A stretch of 64,000 bases of DNA from Herbiconiux moechotypicola (GTDB lineage Bacteria > Actinomycetota > Actinomycetes > Actinomycetales > Microbacteriaceae): positions 62,001-126,000 of the forward strand of contig NZ_JANLCN010000003.1 of NCBI RefSeq assembly GCF_024979255.1, read 5' to 3'. Numbering within the stretch: position 1 is the first letter of the stretch; every line of letters starts with the position of its first letter. Made by a program: the position numbers and the translations under genes. A model generated the notes under the pieces. That model ran no database searches. It saw only the letters and a program-made list of their open reading frames with translations, and was not told the origin of the DNA. Positions 42,261 to 51,103 of the stretch are shown in pieces.

Positions 42261-44195
42261 TCAGCCGCGCACGGGGAGGAAGACCCGCATCGTCGCCGGA
42301 CCGCGCTCGGCCCAGCGGTGGTACGGGATGAGCGGCACGTCGATCGCCGTCGGCGACTCGAGTTCGACGCGCTCGCCCTCACCCGCATCCGGCGCCCCGT
42401 AGGGCAGTGCCGGCCCCGCCGCACGGTCGTGCCGCACGATCCCCGACACCACGGCGCCGTCGCCGCTCACGCGCACCCCGGCCGCCACGTCGACCTCGAG
42501 CCCCGCGAGCTCGGCCCCGACGGGCAGGTCGGTCGACTCCACGCACAGCACCAGCGGACCGCGCTCCACCGCGACGGTGCCGCGCACCGCGTCGATGCGC
42601 AGGTCGGGCCAGGTCAGGCGCGGCCCCACCGGCAGCTCGAGCACCAGCTCGTCTCCGGGCGAGAACACGCGGCGCAGGTCCACCCATCCGGGCAGCACCT
42701 CCTCCGCCGCCCCACCGCCCACCGCCAGTCGCGCCCCGTCGGCCCAGGCCGGCACGCGCATCCGGAGCCTCGCTTCGCCCTCAGGCGCCTCGAGCACTCG
42801 CACGGCTACCCGGCCGTCGGAGGGATACGCGGTGTCGACCCGCATCCGGAACCCCCCGAGCTCCACCTCCCCCGCCGCGTACTGCAGCAGGCTGACGCCC
42901 TCGTCGTCGGCCGACGCCGTGTAGGCGCCGAGCGAGGCCAGCGTGCGCGCCACGTTGGTGGGGCAGCACGACACCTCGAACCACGGAGCCCGCACCCCAC
43001 CCTCGGCGCGCGTGTTGACGCCATCGACCGCCGCGGCACCTGGCTCCCGCTGGTGCAGCGGGTTGGCGTAGAAGAAGGCGCGACCGTCGGCGCTCGGCGA
43101 GGTCGCCACCACGTTGAACAGCGTGCGCTCGATGAGGTCGACGTAGCGCACCTCGCCGCTGGCGAGGTAGAGCCGCCACGCGAGCATGACGGAGGCGACC
43201 CCGGCGCAGGTCTCGCAGTAGGCGCGGTCGGCCGGGAGCTCCCAGTCGTCGCCGAACCCCTCGTCCTGATGACGCGATCCCATGCCCCCGGTGAGGTAGG
43301 TGCGCGCACCCACCGTGGCGGCCCACTGCCTGGTCACCGCGGCCAGCAGCTCGTCGTCGCCGGTGTCCACCGCCACGTCGACCGCCCCGGCCGAGAGGTA
43401 GAGCGCCCGCACGGCGTGGCCCCGCAGCACCGTGGCCGAACGCACCGGCTCGTCATCCTGGAAGTACTCGGCCGACAGGAGCGGGCGCACCGCGAGGGTG
43501 CCCCGCCCCCGCCGGTCGACGAACAGGCGGGCCTGTTCGAGGTAGCGACGCTCGCCGAACGCGCGCCCCGCTTCGGCGAGCGCCACCTCTATCTCGGGAT
43601 GGCCGCAGACGCCGTGGCGCCCCGACTCCCCGAACTCGTCGCAGATCTGGTCGGCCGCCCGGCGGGCGACCCGCACGAGCTCGTCGTCGTGACCGGTGCG
43701 GATGCGCGCCACGGCCGCCTGCAGCAGGTGACCGGCGTTGTAGAGCTCGTGCCCCATGGCGAGGTCGGTCCAGCGGCCGGGGAGGCCGGGGTGGCCGAAG
43801 GCGGTGTTGAGGTAGCCATCGGCGTCCTGCGCCGCGGCCACCCGCTCCACCAGCCGGCCGAACAGCGCTGCGAGCTCGTCGTCGGGGGCGCGGCCGAATT
43901 CCCACGCCATCGCCTCGAGCAGTTTGTACACCTCGGAGTCGGAGAACTGCCAGCCCGGCCGGTCGACCGTCGTCTCCCCCCGGGCCACGCGGTCGAAGTT
44001 CTCGATCCAGCCGAGGCGCTCCATCCAGTCGAGACAGTGCCGCAGGGTGGCGGCCCTGTTGACGCCCTGCCTGACACCCCAGAACCCGGCCGGGTCGAGG
44101 GTCACCGATGTCACGCCGGCACCGCGGAGCGCACCGCCGGAGGGCACGACGGGAACGGCGGAGGCGGTGGAGACGGTGGAGGGGAGAACGGTCAC
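42261..44195 (-). CDS. GH127 beta-L-arabinofuranosidase family protein
   Basis: A 644-residue protein with an (alpha/alpha)6 barrel and beta-sandwich layout. Residues E312, E328, C330, C410 and C411 (RHQDEGF, CETC, VSCCPTN) line up at a constant offset with the zinc-coordinating and catalytic Glu/Cys set of Bifidobacterium HypBA1 (E322, E338, C340, C417, C418). It should cleave beta-L-arabinofuranosides inside the cell, since it has no signal peptide. It is the last gene of the LacI-controlled importer operon, 3 bases after a permease; the AAGGA in the permease end serves as its binding site. Confidence 0.9.
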   Translation of the reverse strand: MTVLPSTVSTASAVPVVPSGGALRGAGVTSVTLDPAGFWGVRQGVNRAATLRHCLDWMERLGWIENFDRVARGETTVDRPGWQFSDSEVYKLLEAMAWEFGRAPDDELAALFGRLVERVAAAQDADGYLNTAFGHPGLPGRWTDLAMGHELYNAGHLLQAAVARIRTGHDDELVRVARRAADQICDEFGESGRHGVCGHPEIEVALAEAGRAFGERRYLEQARLFVDRRGRGTLAVRPLLSAEYFQDDEPVRSATVLRGHAVRALYLSAGAVDVAVDTGDDELLAAVTRQWAATVGARTYLTGGMGSRHQDEGFGDDWELPADRAYCETCAGVASVMLAWRLYLASGEVRYVDLIERTLFNVVATSPSADGRAFFYANPLHQREPGAAAVDGVNTRAEGGVRAPWFEVSCCPTNVARTLASLGAYTASADDEGVSLLQYAAGEVELGGFRMRVDTAYPSDGRVAVRVLEAPEGEARLRMRVPAWADGARLAVGGGAAEEVLPGWVDLRRVFSPGDELVLELPVGPRLTWPDLRIDAVRGTVAVERGPLVLCVESTDLPVGAELAGLEVDVAAGVRVSGDGAVVSGIVRHDRAAGPALPYGAPDAGEGERVELESPTAIDVPLIPYHRWAERGPATMRVFLPVRG

Positions 44196-44198
44196 GGA

Positions 44199-45017
44199 TC
44201 AGTCCTTCACGGCGCCGGCGGTGACTCCCGCCGCGACGTAGCGCTGGGCGACGATCAGGAGGATCGCCGCGGGGATGGAGGCGACCACGGCGGTCGCCAT
44301 GATGGCGTTCCACTGCGTGGTGTTGTTGCCGATGTACGAGTAGATGCCGAGCGTGATGGGCGTGAGCGCGGAGTTGCGCGCCAGCGTGGAGGCGAACACG
44401 AAGTCCGACCACGCCCACAGGAAGGCGAACAGCGCCACGGTGAGCGCCGAGTTGCGGCTGAGCGGCATGACCACCGACACGAAGGTGCGCCACGCGCCCG
44501 CCCCGTCGATGCGCGCCGCCTGCAGCAACTCCCGAGGCAGTCCGCTCATGAAAGCGGTGAACAGCAGCACTCCGAACGGCACGGCGATCGTGGAGTCGGC
44601 GAGGATGAGCCCCCACACGCTGTTGAGCAGCCCCAGCCGCACGTAGATGGCGTAGAAGCCCATCGCCATGACGACCGCCGGGATCATCTGGGCCACGAGC
44701 AGAATGAAGTTGAGCGAACGGCCTCCGCGCATGTTGAGCAGCGCGATCGCGTACCCGGCGGGCGCGGCGAGCGCGACCGTGAGCACCACGCAGCCGAGAC
44801 CGATCAGGAGGCTGGTGCCGAGGTTCGGCAGCTGCTGCCGCAGCACCTCGGCGTAGCCCTCGAAAGTGGCGTCGACGGGGAAGATGTGTGGCGGGCTGAG
44901 CCGGAGGTCTTGGGTCTTGGTGAGCGAGACGTTCACCATCCAGTAGACCGGGAAGAGCATGAGCGCGGTGAAGACGATGCCGAGCAGCGTCTTCCACCAG
45001 GGCCTGCGGGCGGTCAT
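44199..45017 (-). CDS. CUT1 carbohydrate ABC permease (MalG-like)
   Basis: A 272-residue permease with six helices and the EAA loop LLQAARIDGAGAWRTFVSVVMPL near residues 175-197, which contacts the ATPase. It overlaps the MalF-like gene by four bases. No ATPase gene exists in the operon, so a shared MsiK-type ATPase encoded elsewhere is expected, as in other actinobacteria. The likely substrate is an arabinose-containing oligosaccharide because the next gene is a GH127 enzyme. Confidence 0.9.
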   Translation of the reverse strand: MTARRPWWKTLLGIVFTALMLFPVYWMVNVSLTKTQDLRLSPPHIFPVDATFEGYAEVLRQQLPNLGTSLLIGLGCVVLTVALAAPAGYAIALLNMRGGRSLNFILLVAQMIPAVVMAMGFYAIYVRLGLLNSVWGLILADSTIAVPFGVLLFTAFMSGLPRELLQAARIDGAGAWRTFVSVVMPLSRNSALTVALFAFLWAWSDFVFASTLARNSALTPITLGIYSYIGNNTTQWNAIMATAVVASIPAAILLIVAQRYVAAGVTAGAVKD

Positions 45018-45931
45018 GAGTTCTCCTGACGGCGCTGCACCCTGAGGTAGAGGAACCCGAAGACGAGCGCGATGACGATGAGGATGTTGCCGACGGCGGC
45101 GGCGGGCGAGAGGTCGGGTTGCCCGGTGCCGAAGGCCTCGCGGTACGACCAGATGGCGAGCGTGGTGGTGGCGTTGGCCGGGCCGCCGTTGGTCATGATC
45201 CAGATGATGTCGACCACCTTGAGGGTGTAGACGAGGCCGAGCAGCAGGGTGATCGCCGAGACCGGTCGCAGCAGCGGGAAGGTGATGCTCCAGAACTGCC
45301 GCCACGCCCCCGCCCCGTCGAGCGAGGCGGCCTCGTAGACGTCGGCCGGGATGTTCTGCAGGCCCGAGTAGAGGATGACGAGGTTGAACGGGATGCCCAG
45401 CCAGATGTTCGCGATGACCACCGCGACCATCGCGGTGTCGGGCGAGGTGAGCCAGTTGATCTGACCGACGCCGAAGGCCTGCAGCACCGAGTTGACGATG
45501 CCGTTGTCGCTGTTGAGCATCCAGGCCCAGGTGGAGCCCGAGACGATGAGCGGCAGCAGCCACGGCACGAGGAAGAGGGCGCGCAGCACCCCGCTCAGCC
45601 GGAAGCTGCTGCGGAAGAAGACGGCGAGGGCCAGGCCGATCGCGTATTGGAAGAGCAGCGACGCCACGACGAACACCGTCGTGTTCCACAGCGCCTGGCC
45701 GAACAGCGGCGAGGAGACGACGTCGATGTAGTTCTGCAGCCCCACGAACTCGGCATTGCCCTGCACGAAGGCGCGGACGGTGTAGTCGTGGATGCTGAGG
45801 TCGATGCTGCGGATGAGCGGGTAGGCGTAGAAGGCGAGCAGGTACGCGATGAGCGGGGCCGCGAACGCGAACGCGATCCAGCGGGAGCCTGAGCGGCCGT
45901 CCCGCCGCCGGCGCACCGTGGTGGTGGTCAT
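45014..45931 (-). CDS. CUT1 carbohydrate ABC permease (MalF-like)
   Basis: A 305-residue permease with six helices and the EAA loop YEAASLDGAGAWRQFWSITFPLL near residues 205-227. The basic N-terminus (RRRRDGRSGSRW) is cytoplasmic. It lies 74 bases after the binding-protein gene and overlaps the MalG-like gene. It forms the transmembrane channel with that partner. Confidence 0.9.
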   Translation of the reverse strand: MTTTTVRRRRDGRSGSRWIAFAFAAPLIAYLLAFYAYPLIRSIDLSIHDYTVRAFVQGNAEFVGLQNYIDVVSSPLFGQALWNTTVFVVASLLFQYAIGLALAVFFRSSFRLSGVLRALFLVPWLLPLIVSGSTWAWMLNSDNGIVNSVLQAFGVGQINWLTSPDTAMVAVVIANIWLGIPFNLVILYSGLQNIPADVYEAASLDGAGAWRQFWSITFPLLRPVSAITLLLGLVYTLKVVDIIWIMTNGGPANATTTLAIWSYREAFGTGQPDLSPAAAVGNILIVIALVFGFLYLRVQRRQENS

Positions 45932-46005
45932 GGGGTCATTCCTCGGTGGGTGTCGGGGCGGAGCGGACGGACGTCGATGACGCCCGCCCGCTCCCCTGCT
46001 GCGTG

Positions 46006-47262
46006 CTACTTGCCGGTCTCCGCCGCAGCCGCCGCCTGGGCGTCGGCGAGGGCGTCCGCCGGCGACTGGGCGCCGGAGAGGGCGCTCTGCACGGCCGTCC
46101 ACAACTGCTCGGAGATGAGCGGGTAGTCGGTGCCGAGGTTGTCGCTCGTGCGGCCCTTCGCGGCCTGCACCGCCGACACCCAGGTGCTGAGGTCGGCATT
46201 CTCGGCCAGCAGCTGCTCCTGGCCCTCCGCGGTGGGCGGGATGTAGTACGCGAAGGTGTTCGCCGTCTCCACGAAGCCTTCCGGCGTGGTCATGCAGTCG
46301 ACGATCTTCTTGGTGGTCTCGTAGCGCGCGGTGTCCTGCTGCACCGGGGCGATGATGAACTCGCCACCGGTGGGCGCGGGGGCCACGCCTCCGTCGATCG
46401 CGGGCAGTTCGATCACGCCGGTGGCGAAGGACTGGTCGGCGGCGCTGTTGACCTGCCAGGTGCCGTTCTCCGAGAACGCGAAGTCGCCCGTGATGAACTC
46501 CTCCCAGCTGGTGTTCTGCGAGTTGCCGATGACCGACTGCGGCGCGTAGCCCTTGTCGACCCAGTCCGTCCAGAGCTGGAGCGCCTCGACCGCCTCGGGC
46601 GAGTCGAGCTCGGTGAGGTCGGCGCCCGCGCCCCAGAACCAGGGCAGGAACTGGAACGAACCCTCCTCGGTGTTGATGCCCGCGAAGGTGATGCCCTTGT
46701 GGCCGGTGGCGGACACCTTCGCCAGGGCGTCGGTGAGGCTCGCCCAGTCGGTGATCGACGCGGGGTCGACCCCGGCCTCGGTCAGGATGTCGGCGTTGTA
46801 GTAGAGCGCGAGGGTGTTGGCGCCGATCGGGATGCCGTACGACTCGCCGTCGAGCTCGCCCGCGGCCAGGAGGTTCTCGTCGATGCCCGAGGTGTCGAGA
46901 CCGAGCTCGTCCGTCGTGGTGAGCATCCCGGTCTCGGCGAGGGTCGACACGGCGGGGTTGTCGAGCAGGATGATGTCGGGCGAGGTGCCCTCCTGCGCCG
47001 ACAGGAGCGCCTGGTTGGTGAGCGAGGTGGTGTCGTAGGCGGTGCGCTCGATGGTGACGCCGGCCTCGGTGCCACAGGCCTGCACCCGGTTGGCCCAGTC
47101 GGAGCCCTCCTCGTGCTGCGGGTACGGGTCCCACCAGGTGTAGGTGCCGCTCGCGGCGTCGGTGGAGCCGGTGCCTCCGCCGGCGCTACAACCTGCCAGT
47201 GCTCCCACCGCGATCGCGGCGACCGCGACCGCGAGCGGCGCTCGAAGCGTTCTGGTGTTCAT
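46006..47262 (-). CDS. CUT1 sugar-binding lipoprotein
   Basis: A 418-residue lipoprotein with lipobox LAGC near residue 25. The mature protein has the extracellular solute-binding family 1 pattern: SAQEGTSPDIILLDNPAVSTLAETG, YGIPIGANTLALYYNADIL, and TGDFAFSENGTWQVN (parts). Aromatic WWDPYP near the start and WFWGAG fit sugar stacking. It follows the LacI gene by 47 bases and has a strong AAGGAGGAA site. The operon suggests arabino-oligosaccharide binding. Confidence 0.9.
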   Translation of the reverse strand: MNTRTLRAPLAVAVAAIAVGALAGCSAGGGTGSTDAASGTYTWWDPYPQHEEGSDWANRVQACGTEAGVTIERTAYDTTSLTNQALLSAQEGTSPDIILLDNPAVSTLAETGMLTTTDELGLDTSGIDENLLAAGELDGESYGIPIGANTLALYYNADILTEAGVDPASITDWASLTDALAKVSATGHKGITFAGINTEEGSFQFLPWFWGAGADLTELDSPEAVEALQLWTDWVDKGYAPQSVIGNSQNTSWEEFITGDFAFSENGTWQVNSAADQSFATGVIELPAIDGGVAPAPTGGEFIIAPVQQDTARYETTKKIVDCMTTPEGFVETANTFAYYIPPTAEGQEQLLAENADLSTWVSAVQAAKGRTSDNLGTDYPLISEQLWTAVQSALSGAQSPADALADAQAAAAAETGK

Positions 47263-47309
47263 CTGTGTTCCTCCTTGAACGTGCCCCGGTACCACCGGGA
47301 CTCTCGGTG

Positions 47310-48332
47310 TCAGTGTTGGGTGGGTGGTGCGGCGATGCTGCCGCGATCGTCGATCCTGGGCGCGATCAGATCGACGACGGTGGTGCCCGCATCCGTGCTG
47401 CCTTCGATGCGGGAGACGAGGTGCTCGACGGCACGGCGGCCGAGCTCGGCGGCGGCGCTGTCGATGGCGGAGTACGGGAGCGAGAAGGTGCGGGCGAAGT
47501 CGTCGGAGTAGCGCCCGATCACCGAGAGGTCGTGCGGCGAGCTGAGCCCGCGCTCGTGCAGCACGCTCGGCAGGGCGGCGGCGGCCGCCTCGTTGTTGAG
47601 CAGCAGCCCCGTGGCACTCGGATGCGCGTCGAGGAAGGCGGAGAGGTCACGGCCGATCTGCGGCTGGGTCGACGACCCGAAGTAGGGGTGCAGGAGCACC
47701 CCTAGCTCCGCGGCGCGGTCGGCGGCGGCGTTGGCGAGGCGCCAGACGTAGGCGCCCCCGCGCTCGAGCACGTGCTCGGGCTGCGACACGAGCACCAGCT
47801 CGCGGTGGCCGAGGTCGTGGAGGGTGTCGACCATGAGGCGGCCGGCGCCCTCGAAGTCGAGGTCGAACACGTCCACTCCCGCGGTCTCCGCCGGGAGCCC
47901 CACGAGGGCGCCGGGCTGGCTGGCCGCGCGCAGGATGTCGAGCCGGTCGTCGCGCTCGGCCACGTTGAGCAGCACGAAGCCGTCGGCCATGCGCGAGTCG
48001 GAGATGCGCTTCAGCGCCGAGACGCCGTCCTCCTCGGAGACGAGGAGCGTGTCGTAGCCGAGCTCCCTGGCCTCGTTGGTGACACCGAGGATGTACTGCA
48101 GCATGGCCGGCGCGAACTCGTCGTCGAGGAATCGGGCCAGCAGGGCGATCACCTTGGTCTGCGAGGTGGCGAGGGCGCGGGCCCCGGCGTTCGGGGTGTA
48201 GCCGAGCTGCCGGACGGCCTGCTCCACCTTCTCGCGCACCTCGGGCGAGATCGACCGTTTGCCCGAGAGCGCGTACGACGCCGTGCTGCGGGACACCCCC
48301 GCCTCACGCGCCACGTCTCCGATCGTCACCAC
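47310..48332 (-). CDS. LacI-family transcriptional repressor
   Basis: A 340-residue regulator. The N-terminal HTH and hinge read IGDVAREAGVSRSTASYALSG and GYTPNAGARALAT, and a type I binding-protein effector domain follows. Its gene heads the minus-strand operon with the importer and GH127 genes. Immediately upstream lie two 14-bp palindromes (48370-48398) that should be its operator, giving autoregulation and control of the whole set by one site. GTG at 48332 or 48329 is the start. Confidence 0.9.
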   Translation of the reverse strand: MVTIGDVAREAGVSRSTASYALSGKRSISPEVREKVEQAVRQLGYTPNAGARALATSQTKVIALLARFLDDEFAPAMLQYILGVTNEARELGYDTLLVSEEDGVSALKRISDSRMADGFVLLNVAERDDRLDILRAASQPGALVGLPAETAGVDVFDLDFEGAGRLMVDTLHDLGHRELVLVSQPEHVLERGGAYVWRLANAAADRAAELGVLLHPYFGSSTQPQIGRDLSAFLDAHPSATGLLLNNEAAAAALPSVLHERGLSSPHDLSVIGRYSDDFARTFSLPYSAIDSAAAELGRRAVEHLVSRIEGSTDAGTTVVDLIAPRIDDRGSIAAPPTQH

Positions 48333-48369
48333 GTTGTGTCTCCATCGCCGTCGAAAGCTGTCGAATGTG

Positions 48370-48398
48370 TCGAACCGGTTCGATTCGAACCGGTTCGA
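48370..48398. promoter_or_regulatory. double LacI-type operator
   Basis: TCGAACCGGTTCGA is a perfect 14-bp palindrome and occurs twice, at 48370-48383 and 48385-48398, separated by one T. The central CCGG with flanking symmetric bases is typical for LacI-family sites. It lies 38 bases upstream of the repressor start and is the only such site I see around the operon. Confidence 0.8.
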
Positions 48399-48470
48399 CG
48401 ATAGGGCATCCAGCCGGGGCGCGCAACCCCGGAACCGGCCGGCCGCCGCGCGTCCGGCCGCGGCCGCGAG

Positions 48471-50000
48471 TCAGTCCTCGGCCTGCAGCAGCGTCAGCAG
48501 GTCGAGGTAGCGCGCCGGCCGGGCGGCCCAGAAGGCCGCGTGGATGGGTGAGCCGTCGAGGTCGAGACGCCCGCCGTCGTCGCCGAACACCACGCGCGGA
48601 ACCACGCCCGGCACGGATGGCACCTCGTCGACGTGCGCTGTCCCCGCCTGCAGTGCGGGCCAGGCCAGCGCCGCCGTCGAGGGGTCGCCCGTGCGGGCGA
48701 ACGCCGCCCAGGCAGCCGAGAGCACCCGGGAGAGCGGCCCCGACTCTTCGTGCTGCGGCAGCCCGATCGCGAGCGCGAGCTCGGCGGTGTGGAACGCGCC
48801 CATCGCCCCGCCGTCGTGCGGTGGCACGTGGGTGAACAGATACTCGAACACCGCTCCCCCGGCCTCGGCGCGCCGGCGGGCGAATCGCGCGACGTCGGGG
48901 CCGAACGAGGCATCGGAGGCGGCCCGCAGCACCGTCGCCGGGTCGAGCCGGTCGACACCGTACTCCACTCGGAGCGCCTCGCGGTCGCTCGCCTCCGGGC
49001 CCACCAGCAGGCGTACGACGGCAGCCGCCTTGGCTTCAGAGATCGTGGCGTCCGCGACGAACATGGTGAACTCGTCAGCCGCGTGCCCGATGATGACGGG
49101 CACCTCGGGCATCACGCCCGCTGCCTCCTCGCCGAACGGGTCAGCCACCACGACTCGCCCGTCGATCACGGGAACGTACGACCAGGGCGAGAGCACCGAG
49201 GCGGCGAAGAGCTCGTCGGCGGTGGCCTCGGTGAGCGCCGCCACCGAGCCGAGCGCCGCGGCCAGCGCGGCTCTGTCGGCGGCCTCCTGCTCCGGCGTGC
49301 GCATCGAGAACTCGGCCGGGCTCTCCATCACGGCCCGGTGGAACAGACCCCGCGCATCCGGCATCACCAGCAGGGTCGCGATCTTCACGGCGCCGCCCGA
49401 ATCTCCGACGAGGGTCACCGCATCCGGGTCGCCCCCGAACGCGGCGATGTTCCCGCGCACCCAGCGCAGGGCGGCGACGAGGTCGAGCATGCCGGGGTTC
49501 GGCGCGCCGCCCGAGACGAAACCGAAGGCGCCGAGACGGTGGTTCACGCCCACGAGCACCACGTCGTGCTCGGCCACGAACGGCTGCGCGGCGGTGGTGC
49601 CGATGCTCGAGCCCACGATGAAGCCGCCGCCGTGCAGGTAGACCAGCACGGGGCGCCTGGCACGGGGATCGGGCGCCGGGGTGAGGATGCTCAGCTCGAG
49701 GCAGTGCTCGTCGCTGCGCTCGGCGTCGAGCCGGATGCGGTCGAGGCGGCCGCCGGTGAAGTAGTCGCCGAGCGAGGTGGCGAAGAGACTGCCCTCGCCC
49801 TGCGGGCAGCGGGCAGAGGGCGTGGTCGCCTCGCGCGTCCCGGGCCACGGCTCGACCGGTGCAGGCGCGGCGAAACGGCGCGGGATGCGCGCGTAGGGCA
49901 CCCCGCGGAAGGTCGCCACACCGTCGACGATCTCGCCCCGCACGGCACCGGCCGCCGTGCGCGCCACGACGCGGGCGAAGGGCGTGCCGGACTCGGGCAT
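48471..50000 (-). CDS. type-B carboxylesterase/lipase
   Basis: A 509-residue esterase with the carboxylesterase fold: FRGVPYARIP near residue 30, an EHCLELSILTP segment, VYLHGGGFIVGS near 120, and the nucleophile elbow GDSGGA near 199. The elbow differs from the usual GESAG. A catalytic His lies in FEYLFTHVPPHDGG-like sequence near 395 and the hydrophobic C-terminus is normal. It has no signal peptide, so it is intracellular. It stops upstream of the LacI operator on the same strand and is divergent from the siderophore importer; its substrate is unknown. Confidence 0.85.
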   Translation of the reverse strand: MPESGTPFARVVARTAAGAVRGEIVDGVATFRGVPYARIPRRFAAPAPVEPWPGTREATTPSARCPQGEGSLFATSLGDYFTGGRLDRIRLDAERSDEHCLELSILTPAPDPRARRPVLVYLHGGGFIVGSSIGTTAAQPFVAEHDVVLVGVNHRLGAFGFVSGGAPNPGMLDLVAALRWVRGNIAAFGGDPDAVTLVGDSGGAVKIATLLVMPDARGLFHRAVMESPAEFSMRTPEQEAADRAALAAALGSVAALTEATADELFAASVLSPWSYVPVIDGRVVVADPFGEEAAGVMPEVPVIIGHAADEFTMFVADATISEAKAAAVVRLLVGPEASDREALRVEYGVDRLDPATVLRAASDASFGPDVARFARRRAEAGGAVFEYLFTHVPPHDGGAMGAFHTAELALAIGLPQHEESGPLSRVLSAAWAAFARTGDPSTAALAWPALQAGTAHVDEVPSVPGVVPRVVFGDDGGRLDLDGSPIHAAFWAARPARYLDLLTLLQAED

Positions 50001-50036
50001 GACGTCTCCTCACACGGAACGATGAAGCGTCCCTGG

Positions 50037-50055
50037 TGAGGCAAGGCTACGCTTA
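50037..50055 (+). promoter_or_regulatory. IdeR/DtxR iron box of importer operon
   Basis: TGAGGCAAGGCTACGCTTA matches the 19-bp DtxR/IdeR consensus TWAGGTWAGSCTWACCTWA at 15 positions. It covers the -10 TACGCT (50048-50053), which ends 6 bases before the GTG start of the first permease. Iron-loaded IdeR should block transcription. Confidence 0.75.
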
Positions 50056-50059
50056 CACG

Positions 50060-51103
50060 GTGCACCCCGACACGATCCAGCGATCCGCCACGCAGGCGCC
50101 GCGTCGTCCGTCCCCGCTCACCCGGGCGGTCGTGATTGTCGTGCTCGCACTGGTGACCCTGCTCGCCACGGTTCTGAGCCTGCTGCTCGGCAGCAACCTC
50201 ATCGATGTCGGGGCCGTGATCGGCGCCCTGCTCGACCCCGCGAACGACCCGGGCGCCGTGGTGTGGGGTTCGCGCGTGCCGCGCACCGTGCTCGGACTCA
50301 TGGTGGGGTTCTGCCTCGGCATCGCGGGCGCCGTGATGCAGGGTCAGACCCGCAACCCGCTCGCCGACCCCGGCATCTTCGGCGTCTCAGCCGGGGCGAG
50401 CCTCGCCGTGGTGATCGGCGTCTACGTGCTCGGCACCAGCTCGGTCATCACCACGCTCTTGCTCGCGCTCGCGGGCGCGCTCGTGGCGAGCGTCGTCGTA
50501 TTCGGCGTGGCCGCGCTCGGCCGCGGGCTCACCAGCCCGGTGCCGCTCGCCATCGCGGGCACGGCGGTGACGGCACTGCTCGTGGCCATCACCTCGTACC
50601 TCGTACTCTCCGACGAGACCACCCTCGCGGCCTACCGCATCTGGGTGGTGGGGTCGCTCTCGGGCCGCACGCTCGACGGCGCGGGCGCGGCGGCGCTGTT
50701 CGCCCTCGCCGGGCTCGTGTTCGCGGTGGCCAACGTGCGCTCGCTCAACAGCCTCGCGCTCGGCACCGAGCTCGCGCACGGCCTCGGCGAGAACCTCGTG
50801 CGCGCCCGCATCGTGGGGCTGCTCGCCATCACGCTGCTCACGGCGAGCGCGGTGGCCATCACCGGCCCCATCGGCTTCATCGGCCTCACGGCACCCCACA
50901 TCGCCCGGCGGTTCGTCGGCGGCGACCATCAGTGGCTGCTACCCGCATCCGGTCTCATCGGGGCCGCGCTGCTGCTGCTGTGCGACGTGATCGGGCGGAT
51001 GATCGGCGGCAACGCCGAGGTGCCCGTGGGCGTGGTGCTCGCCGTCGTGGGCGGCATCGCGTTCATCGTGATCGTGCGGCGCGGAAAGGTGGCGACGCTG
51101 TGA
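50060..51103 (+). CDS. iron-siderophore ABC permease, FecCD family
   Basis: A 347-residue permease with about ten helices and family motifs RVPRTVLGLMVGFCLGIAGAVMQG, TRNPLADPGIFGVSAGAS and TGPIGFIGLTAPHIARRFVGGDHQ (parts). GTG 50060 is chosen because it follows the -10 and the iron box; an in-frame GTG 24 bases earlier would lie inside the operator. It overlaps the next permease by four bases. Confidence 0.9.
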   Translation: MHPDTIQRSATQAPRRPSPLTRAVVIVVLALVTLLATVLSLLLGSNLIDVGAVIGALLDPANDPGAVVWGSRVPRTVLGLMVGFCLGIAGAVMQGQTRNPLADPGIFGVSAGASLAVVIGVYVLGTSSVITTLLLALAGALVASVVVFGVAALGRGLTSPVPLAIAGTAVTALLVAITSYLVLSDETTLAAYRIWVVGSLSGRTLDGAGAAALFALAGLVFAVANVRSLNSLALGTELAHGLGENLVRARIVGLLAITLLTASAVAITGPIGFIGLTAPHIARRFVGGDHQWLLPASGLIGAALLLLCDVIGRMIGGNAEVPVGVVLAVVGGIAFIVIVRRGKVATL

